This document shows positions 56,886 to 64,000 of a stretch of DNA of 64,000 nucleotides, one piece after another (position 1 is the first letter of the stretch; each line of letters starts with the position of its first letter). Source of the stretch: Diorhabda sublineata (taxonomy: Eukaryota; Arthropoda; Insecta; Coleoptera; Chrysomelidae); contig NC_079483.1 in assembly GCF_026230105.1 (NCBI RefSeq), forward strand, positions 17,911,312 to 17,975,311, given 5' to 3'. Below the pieces are notes generated by a model. That model had not been told where the DNA came from. It made no database searches and saw only the letters and a program-made list of their open reading frames with translations. The translations under genes were made by a program, and so were the position numbers.

Positions 56886-57519
56886 ATATTTAAATGAATA
56901 GGAATCATATCTGAATGAATATTAGTAATTAGGAGTTAAACTTGTTAATGGTCAATTGAAAACAAAAACGTTTATGGTTATGGTAATTTAGAATTAATAA
57001 AAAGCAAACACCCACGCCACTGAATACTAAAGAAAATCCATCAGATCCTATTCTCCAGTTAGTAAAAAGTCGGAAAAGGATCGAATTCTCTACTATTATA
57101 TTTCTAAAAGGCATATTATATTTCCTACGACTCATAATATACGTTGGTCGCAACGCTTAATAGAATGTCAAGAAGTCTTCAAGTTCACTCGTAAATTCTG
57201 AAATGCGAGATATTCCCCTTCAAACTTTTTTCGCTTATTTAAAATGGCTCAACGATCTGAATATTACTTTTGTATTCTATTACTTTTTTCTTTTATGCGT
57301 CTCCGGATTTCCATTGGATAAGGAGAACTTGTGTCTGTAAAGATACGTCTGCCATTGACACGTAACATAAAAACTGAAATCGCTGATATCAATTTAGCAT
57401 TTCATTGTTTTCAAAAAAAAAACCCTGTCACAGCTTCAGTTTTAATACACGAGTAATTTGTGTCATCAAGGAAATAACATGAAGGATGAAATCTGAGTCC
57501 CTTCTATTTTTTTTTTAAT
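56886..57519. other. AT-rich DNA, no recognised feature
   Basis: A 74-codon minus-strand frame at 56,929-57,153 has no motif. Confidence 0.35.
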
Positions 57520-57765
57520 TTTTTGACATAGTTTTTGTTCGGTGCCTCTTTGTGTCTCTTTTTTCTTAGTCTTGCTTTTCTTGATTCCAGGTCTACTTCT
57601 CTTTCGTTTTTCATTTTATCGTTCTCTCCGTATAACTTCAACTGGTCTCTTATTCAACATTTCAGCCATGTGTCCAAACACCGTTTAAGCTTGTTTTCCA
57701 TCGTTTCAGCAGTTGATTCGAAATTCAATTCTTGCTTACTGCTTCGTCTCTTATTCTTTCTATGA
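57520..57765 (-). pseudogene. Possible non-LTR C-terminal fragment
   Basis: The minus strand gives TVFGHMAEMLNKRPVEVIRR, then a shifted TWNQEKQD, KRDTKRHRT and KTMSKN. This resembles the GH--RM---R-PK-V block and the TW-QE---A----G--W---K-MAKDR tail of some non-LTR elements. The match is loose and the DNA is pyrimidine-rich on the plus strand, so it could be chance. The plus-strand 76-codon ORF is its shadow. Confidence 0.35.
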
Positions 57766-57789
57766 TATTATCTTCATTTCCATTGCTTG

Positions 57790-57930
57790 CTAATCGTGTG
57801 CAAGGATTGTTGTGATGGTGGTTTCGTTTTAGGCGTGTCATACTGAATCAATGTTTCATCATCTATCACAATAGATTTCAAAAAATCTTCTCCATCAGTA
57901 TTGTAACATCAAGAAACTCTAAAGCGACAC
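57790..57930 (-). pseudogene. mariner transposase fragment, first catalytic block
   Basis: The minus-strand frame reads YNTDGEDFLKSIVIDDETLI then QYDTPKTKPPSQQS (about 57,920-57,815). The mariner block is Y--DGE-FL--IVTGDETWV-HYTPE-KQQS. The first catalytic aspartate (DDE) is kept, and the tryptophan after it is lost. Nothing before or after can be read. Confidence 0.82.
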
Positions 57931-59149
57931 CAATTCTGCAAGTTCCAGAAATTACATCGATAGTTCACTTATGGTGAACCTACCTGCTTGATCTACTTTT
58001 GAACAATGTCGTCTGTTTGTATATACCGATGATGAAATTGATTAAAGTAATGACGTTATTATATTAATCAAACTTCTTCAATAATCTTCATCTAAGCAGT
58101 TCTAACTTCAAGCTCTTCTTTACCTTCAGCGTTTACCAAAAGCATCGATAACAAATAATATGAGATTCAATTTTATATATGCTGGTGAATTTTTTCTGGA
58201 TAATTATGTGTAGTGCCTTTTCTTACTCATATTATATTTAGGAAACACAACAGATTTGTATCTGGTTATGTTTTAAAAGTATAAATTTAGTTTTTGTATG
58301 TGTTTACTAAGATCTATTCTACCTACTCGTTTCTTCTTTAATTATTACCGATTTCCAGTTTATTTTTCCGTACTTCTGCTGTCATATTCAGGCTACAAAC
58401 CAAACAACACCGCTAGTTATATAGAAGAAGCATTCTGCTGAACCAACAGCCACATCACCATTAATCTAGACTAAAGTTTAAAACTGCAACCAACCTGGAT
58501 TTCTCCAGATAAATTTCCTAATATGTTATTTTATTTGGATACAAACTTTTTTTAGAAAGTGCTTCTAGCCTTTCAATCTTTTTTTCTCCTTTCTAAATTT
58601 CGTTGGTGATATCAAATTTAATATCAATTATTCTTTCAGAGCTTCAAGGTTACAAGTTCAATGAGAGCAATTGAATTCAGTCACTTATTATTGTGGAGTT
58701 CAGAAAAACTGTTTCCGAGCAACTGGGTTTGTTTTATCGCTCAATATTTCAAGAAAAAACAATATTATAAAATTTTTTGGTAATCAGAAAGTCAATTCCC
58801 AATAGTATCATTTTTTTATAATTAAAATGAACTATAGATACGACCCTGGTATCAAATAATTTAATGAAAAATAAGCTGCGCCTTTGAAGGAAAAAACCAA
58901 TTTAAGATGTTTTAGTATAGGCATTTCTTCGAGACATAATTAAATTTAATCACCAAATGGGGTGTAAAGAAGACCTAAGAAAATTTATAATCCGTTGCTT
59001 TTATACAACTTCCATGCTTATTATTCCTCGCTCGAATTTTCGTCAATGATTTCAGTCGATTATAAAAAAGAAGGTATTAGCTCACAGATATAGTGAGTTT
59101 GAGTTATAATGAGATCTAGGGAATACGACGTTAATGATTATTTGACTTG
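57931..59149. other. AT-rich DNA, no recognised feature
   Basis: The beginning may be the decayed 5' part of the mariner, but no motif is left. No repeat was recognised in the rest. Confidence 0.35.
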
Positions 59150-59360
59150 GAAATTATTTAACAGTTCTTCTTTCAGCGCCGTGCCTATCTTCAAGCGCGG
59201 GCTATCTCCATGACATGGTTGAATGGGTTGCTATCTGCAGCCTCGATGCCACTTATTTATCTTCTGCCTTCAACTTTTCCCTGAGTTGCGGATGCATTAT
59301 TCTCTATCGTAAGTCATTTGGCTGATGAGATGGTTCACATAGTTAATGAAAAATCGTATA
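59150..59360. repeat. Diverged repeat shared with the window end
   Basis: Words gatgcattattctctatcg, agtcatttgg and gagatggttcaca match gctgcattattccctatcg, ggccatttgg and gaaccagttcacc at 63,910-63,955, in the same orientation and spacing. On the minus strand both read as short open stretches that end in DRE and a stop (NHLISQMTYDRE and NWFYNQMADDRE). The family is unknown. Confidence 0.5.
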
Positions 59361-59925
59361 CAACTTGTAACACCGATGAGATGCTCCAAAATAGTGATAA
59401 ACGCTGCGTTTCTAGCCAGTTCCCATTACTAATGTTATAATTCGTTGGTGACAAGGTTTACGAACTGTTTTCCATAGAATGTAATTTTGTCTTATCCACG
59501 TTTTGGCTTCAGATGCAATCACCAAGTTCATAAATATCAAATATCTTTACATTCTAGCTGAAAAAGTATGTGCGTCGATAAAACCAAATTCAAACAACTC
59601 GAATTGGCTAACCGAAGAAGTAAAAACCAAGAAACCTTTATCCTGATCGTATCTCTTAGACTTCACGAGTGCTCGTTCCTCAAATATCACTTTCTCTTTA
59701 GTAATGCACGAAAATTTTAGTCCATACAACATTATTTTATTAAAAATATCACTCGAGCCCACATTTCTGTATGTACCTAACGAAAATCACTGATGAGGAT
59801 GAGGTTGTTTCATTCACAAAACAAGTTATAGTGTTTTCTCAAAAATATTGTTCTTTACGAGGTTTGTTTGCAAATTTTCTGACCTTACAAAGACACAAAA
59901 CTTTTTCCCACAATCTCTTCGACAT
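59361..59925. other. Unassigned DNA
   Basis: The 71-codon minus-strand frame 59,547-59,762 has protein-like composition but no recognisable family. Confidence 0.35.
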
Positions 59926-60375
59926 AATCTGTTTTTAATCTATACACTTAGTCCAACGACGCATTGTTAACTCTTTATAATAATCGGCGGCGTTTTCCTT
60001 GAAATATTTCTCCTGCAAGTGGTTAGGATACAGGAAAAAATCATCGCTGGAAGTCAGATCTGGTGAATACGGTGGTTGGTCAACCAATTCGAATTGTAAT
60101 TCGTGATAATAGCCGCGATAATGAGTGAAAAGGTGCGATGTCGTAACGGACAAGCACTTTTTTCAAATATGGTCGCCTCTTTGGCAATTCCTCCCTTTAT
60201 TTTATCAAGCAATGATGCATGTTAATCTCTCGTTATTGTTTTTTACATTTTTCAAGATAATTGATATACACAATTCCATGACTATTTCAAAGAACGGTTT
60301 TTTCGTTTCAGGTGTGTTCAACCATGTTCAATCTACGGTTATGAGTCGACGTGGAGAAGCCGACTCAATTTACTA
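59926..60375 (-). pseudogene. mariner transposase pseudogene
   Basis: Read on the minus strand: RLITVD, a stop, TWLNTPETKKP (about 60,357-60,305), GIVYINYLEKCKK (about 60,275-60,235), EELPKRRPYLKKVLVRYDIA then PFHS (about 60,200-60,150), ELVDQPPYSPDLTSSDDFFL (about 60,100-60,035), and ELTMRRWTKCID (to 59,935). These are the mariner blocks in order from the first catalytic aspartate to the C-terminus. All three aspartate positions can still be seen, but HDNAP has become YDIAP. About 40 codons between TPETK and the next block are deleted, and several shifts are present. Confidence 0.93.
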
Positions 60376-61029
60376 ACCTAACCAAATCAATAAGGCCTGA
60401 GAAATATCTTGACTTATCTCTCTAAACTTAATCCGGTGATATTTTCGTACCATTTGGTGATCTTTTTCAATTATAACGCTGTTATCATAGTTTCTGGCCT
60501 ACCCAAGCGCTCGTTGTCATTCAAGTTGAATCCAACTGCCTAGTGAATCAGTCTCCATACTCAGGGTCTCCTCTTTCAATTCCAAGTACGTCGTATTCTA
60601 TATTCCAGTATAAACTAGGACTGATAATTTATGTTAAGACCAAACCAAATGTGCACTATACATGATTTGATATCATCGTGTTTCTATGGCTTGCTCAAAG
60701 CGACAACTATTTGAAGTACTGATCATGCTCTACGTGATTCACATACAAGATTTAGTAGCAAAAAATCCAATCCCTCGATTATTTGTTCAGGCGAATAAGA
60801 GAAAATGACAAATTTTTTCGCATTTTAGTTCATTTTGCATGTTGCTTGTCAAGAGGGTCTCGCTTAGCAGCTATTTTTGAATATATTTTGGAGTTTTTAC
60901 AAAAATAAAAGTCCAAAAACTTATTATAAAACAGAAATTCATAACTTAACTTATATTTATTTTTGAAGAGGGACCTTGCTATCGCTTTCTTCTTTAAGAG
61001 ATTTATCACTTGGTCCTTCTTCGATATCA
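60376..61029. other. Unassigned DNA
   Basis: A 66-codon minus-strand frame at 60,830-61,030 is Lys/Phe-rich and AT-rich; no motif. No repeat was recognised. Confidence 0.35.
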
Positions 61030-61420
61030 TTCATCTTCCTGGCTCTTTCGTGATCGACCTCTACTTCGTGTTCTAATTGGAAATTTCTCCCTGGCTATTT
61101 TTAGTCGTCTATCATCAGTCATTCGACTTTTATATTGGTTCCATTATTTCTCACGCTGAGATACACGTGATTTCGTTTCTTTTTCGATCTAGTAATATTT
61201 TTCCCGCTTGAGAATTTTAATTTTTTCGTGTCTCCAAAAGTTGTTTCGTTTTTTATGCCTCTAGCCTTGTTTCTAATGGTTCTTGTACTCGTTTGTCTAG
61301 GATTATTTTGTAATTGTGTGAGATGTCGACCACCACACTTTAGTGGTTCATTATAGAGTCTTTCCTGCCTATCGGCTTCCTTATTTTTCGGTTTTGTAGA
61401 TAGTGAATCAAAGAACAACT
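61030..61420 (-). pseudogene. Non-LTR ORF2 C-terminal fragment
   Basis: The minus-strand frame at about 61,135-61,035 reads SRMTDDRRLKIAREKFPIRT then RSRGRSRKSQEDE, matching the RM-DDRR-KIARE--P---RSRGRP--RW-DD block at the end of an insect non-LTR group. Upstream, IILDKRVQEPLETRLEA (about 61,300-61,250) loosely resembles the first reverse transcriptase block, which would imply an internal deletion, but this is uncertain. The 99-codon ORF at 61,119-61,418 is in another phase. Confidence 0.62.
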
Positions 61421-61969
61421 AAAAACCGCATAGGATCTTTGAAAACGCATTGGCGATCTTAACGATGATCTTTTAGAACAGCAGTTTCATAAATTCTATT
61501 CTAACAATGGCCAAAGTCCATTCACGTTATATAACAGTAAAGATGACCAAGTAAGATATAAACTCACGCAACTTCCAGCGTTTCCTGTTTGTGATGAATT
61601 CTTTCGGAACACGATGTCCGAACACAGACATTTAGGAAATTAGGATTGTTTTTTCTTTTATTGTTCGGAAGATATTTATACGCTCGATGTTACAAAAAAA
61701 AATGAGATTTATCTGTGATTGATTTCAGAATTTCATCGGAGCGATTTCTAAAATATATTTATTTACAGAATCAGATATTGCATCTATATAGTAAATTGAA
61801 TATTTAATAGTCATTTTATTTACCATACCATACCATACGGAGTTGTTATATCGAAACGCTAGTTCTAAATTATCGTATTTTGGCTCTAATAAGTTGCTGA
61901 TAAATGAATTTTTAGCTTAACAAGAACAGTCACGAATAATAAAACTGTGATTTCTTTTTCAGTATATTT
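61421..61969. other. AT-rich DNA with (TACCA)3
   Basis: Only a short (TACCA)3 run at 61,821-61,835 stands out. Confidence 0.4.
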
Positions 61970-62115
61970 TCACTTTATTTCATCACACTTTGCGTCGCTG
62001 TTAAATCTTTCACCTCTTAATTCGGCCTTCAGCTTTGCGAACAAAAGATAATCAGACGGAGCTAGTTCGGGCCTATATGGTAGTTTCTGTAGCCGCATTC
62101 ATGTACGTAGCCTTG
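61970..62115 (-). pseudogene. mariner-family transposase fragment, last catalytic block
   Basis: The minus-strand frame reads RLQKLPYRPELAPSDYLLFA then KLKAELRGERFNSDAK (about 62,090-61,980). The mariner pattern is PYSPDLAPSDYHLFPKLK--LRG-RF-SD. The PSD aspartate is kept; PDL has become PEL. No other block can be read upstream. Confidence 0.88.
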
Positions 62116-63369
62116 GGAAGCGAAGGAGTTTGGACAAGAGGTTGATTCTGCTGCATTTTTTTTTTCTATAATTTAAAGCAACTTGAGTAAGTTTTAATCT
62201 AGAAACAAAATTAAATTCTGTTCCTTTAGAATATTGCTTGCATATTTCTTATAGTTTTCGTGAGCCGCTTCACCCAAACTTCTCACTTCTTTTTTGGCAT
62301 TTTTTTTTGCTTTCCTGTCCGGCACTGACTTTTTTTGAATCGAAATACCTTTTCAACAAGTCGAAAGATATCCGTAAGCGATTTCTACAGATCTTGACTT
62401 TGTTCATAAAACTTTTCTATATTTTTGACATTTGACATCTGTCAAATTAAGAGAAACAATAACATTTTCCGTCAAAGCCTACTTGTTTTACTAAACTGTC
62501 TGAAAATGCACGGATTTTTTGTCCCCTCGCCCTTAGACGGACTAGATACCAAAAAAGAAATATTTTTTCGTGATGATTTATGTTTATTTTAGGTAAGTAT
62601 TGTTCAAATTTTCAAGCGATTTTCTAGTTATTCTTTTTTTCAGTGTATATATTCAGTTGTATATTTGTACGCGTAACTTTAATAAAATAAAACAATTTAA
62701 ATTCGCTTTAGGTATATTTTACGACGCGGAAAAGAACAAAAAAACAAAAGATAAAAGTTGTAGAAGCATTAAAAAAATATCTCTGAATTATAGTAGTCGC
62801 TACGTAAACCACACACATAAATATTCCTCCCCTTCTTTTTTTTTCAAATAAATCTTCAGTGGAAAATTAAAAGCCGAAAGGGTTGATAAAAATAAAAAGG
62901 TAAACGCGAGCCCATAGAAACAGTCTATCAGTACTAGTTTAATTTATAATCCCATCTTTTGAAAAAAAGGCGGTAATCGAACAAAAATGGAGGAAAACTT
63001 AATTAAAATTTTCATTTGATGCCTGATTCTGATTCTCCATATTATAATTAATATATTTCGGAAAATTAAAATGTATTTGAGGTAAAACTACAATTATTTA
63101 TTTAACGAATGATGAAATTATAAGTTATAGCTTGATTACTACATTTTATCTACGACTGAATCAATAGAGGCTTGTTTAGATGGAGATATTCAACTCGTAC
63201 ATGCTACACGTGCTGCGTGGCCATCCCCATATTGAGACACGTGTTATCAAATAGGAAATGGTGGGGTTTGGATTTAGATTGGCAGTTCGCGACTAATTAC
63301 CGCCTCTATTGACTTTTCTTCTGTCATTTTGTCGTAAAAAAATTAACTAAAGACTTGGTTGTCGCCCAC
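62116..63369. other. AT-rich DNA, no recognised feature
   Basis: Frames of 65 and 83 codons (62,238-62,435 and 62,600-62,851) are AT-rich without motifs. The words tcaatagaggc (63,161) and gcctctattga (63,301) are an isolated 11-bp inverted pair. Confidence 0.35.
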
Positions 63370-63490
63370 AGCAAACTGTATCTGATCTACAACGGAACAC
63401 GTGTGTATTCAAACTTGTAGTTCGAAAAAATCGAGGAAACCAATCGCAGAAGACGAATCATTCTTCACCACGAAAAAAAATGCTTCGATA
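63370..63490 (-). pseudogene. Fragment shared with the gypsy-linked segment at 34.9 kb
   Basis: The minus-strand frame reads VVKNDSSSAIGFLDFFELQV before a stop. It parallels VENNWSSAIGFPDFLKRF at 34,965-34,910, in the same frame relation and with the nucleotides gaggaaaccaatcgcagaag against gggaaaccaattgcagaag. It is therefore probably a second relic of the same element. The domain is unknown. Confidence 0.45.
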
Positions 63491-63880
63491 ATTGGTTCAA
63501 ACGTATATAAAAACATATTTTGAACAACAATAAAGCCATATCCAATTATAAATATTTGATTTTTTTCATCTCAAAGCTCAAGTAACTTATATTGGAAATA
63601 AAAGTGGTTTTAGCGAAAGAGATTCGTTGGTTAAAGTTTGGTAAGATAAGGAGGATTTTTGTAAGGAGGCGGGTTTATTGAAGTAGGCCCCGATGTAGGA
63701 ATAGCTCCTCTGCGGGACCGAAGTTGTGGTGGTTGCGTTGAGTTGTGTTTGTCCAACTATTTCTGAGGGGAGATTTTGACAAACAGAAAACGAAGCTTGA
63801 AAGCTTCTCAGTTTGGTTTTTTTTTATTTTCTTTATTGGTTTTTAAAAAATTTTGTGAGCTTTTCTGTTTATTTTAAATT
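63491..63880. other. Unassigned DNA
   Basis: 63,650-63,780 is GC-richer than its flanks, with no recognisable frame. Confidence 0.35.
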
Positions 63881-64000
63881 TAAAAAGGGTGGATACAGCT
63901 GTGGCTGCATTATTCCCTATCGTCGGCCATTTGGTTGTAGAACCAGTTCACCAGGTTTGCTAGAAACCACAGAAAACCTACAATATCGTCATCGACGACG
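63881..64000. repeat. Second copy of the 59.2-kb repeat, cut by the window edge
   Basis: Matches 59,285-59,345 through gctgcattattccctatcg and following words. The minus-strand reading is open for about 35 codons from the window edge (VVDDDIVGFLWFLANLVNWF) to a stop. Confidence 0.45.

Noticed and set aside
1..64000. tRNA, rRNA or other structured RNA genes
   Set aside because: Looked for A/B boxes, anticodon-stem patterns and rRNA words; none could be supported by eye.

Overview
The window reads as a piece of a large, AT-rich insect nuclear genome. The evidence is a dense layer of decayed transposable elements of typical insect types (piggyBac, mariner, Tigger/pogo, PIF/Harbinger, hAT, Penelope-like, Ty3/gypsy and many non-LTR fragments), a short (TAACC)4 tract equal to the insect telomere repeat, several satellite arrays, and no bacterial-style operons, ribosome binding sites or long ORFs. 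The longest open frames are about 100-134 codons, and most lie in relic elements or low-complexity DNA. A beetle or a similar large-genome insect is plausible, but the order cannot be fixed from this sequence.

Layout. 1-195: tail of a non-LTR reverse transcriptase on the minus strand. 195-7,460: a satellite built on a degenerate monomer of about 40 bp, with two different higher-order structures (302 bp at 2.2-3.2 kb; 121/162 bp at 5.9-7.5 kb). 8.7-9.8 kb: a piggyBac relic. 10.6-13 kb: two dead mariners. 13.7-14.5 kb: a Penelope-like endonuclease fragment inside inverted arms. 16.3-17.1 kb: an inverted repeat family. 18.2-25.2 kb: non-LTR fragments interrupted at 21.3-22.5 kb by a hairpin-forming minisatellite (52 bp monomer, 172 bp higher-order unit). 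25.4-27.6 kb: two Tigger/pogo copies. 27.7-28.6 kb: hAT relic. 29.6-31.2 kb: an unclassified element ORF and a compact Harbinger element. 31.7-34.2 kb: the only good candidates for host coding sequence, a 235-nt internal exon at 31,705-31,939 and a possible last exon at 34,100-34,152, both minus strand. 34.6-35.0 kb: gypsy integrase piece. 38.7-39.7 kb: a 1-kb foldback element. 40-42 kb: non-LTR and mariner ends. 44.6-45.7 kb: a 318-bp tandem array. 46.8-50 kb: two more mariner-family relics. 50.7-57.8 kb: non-LTR fragments around 1 kb of decayed pyrimidine-rich simple sequence. 57.8-62.1 kb: three further mariner relics and a non-LTR tail. The end is mostly unassigned.

There is no co-working gene set. 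Every transposase or reverse transcriptase found is broken by frameshifts, stops or loss of catalytic residues. The sequence around 31.7 kb is best read as part of a long intron-rich minus-strand host gene whose introns have filled with elements. Family assignments were made by reading translations by eye against remembered family motifs; no database search was run.
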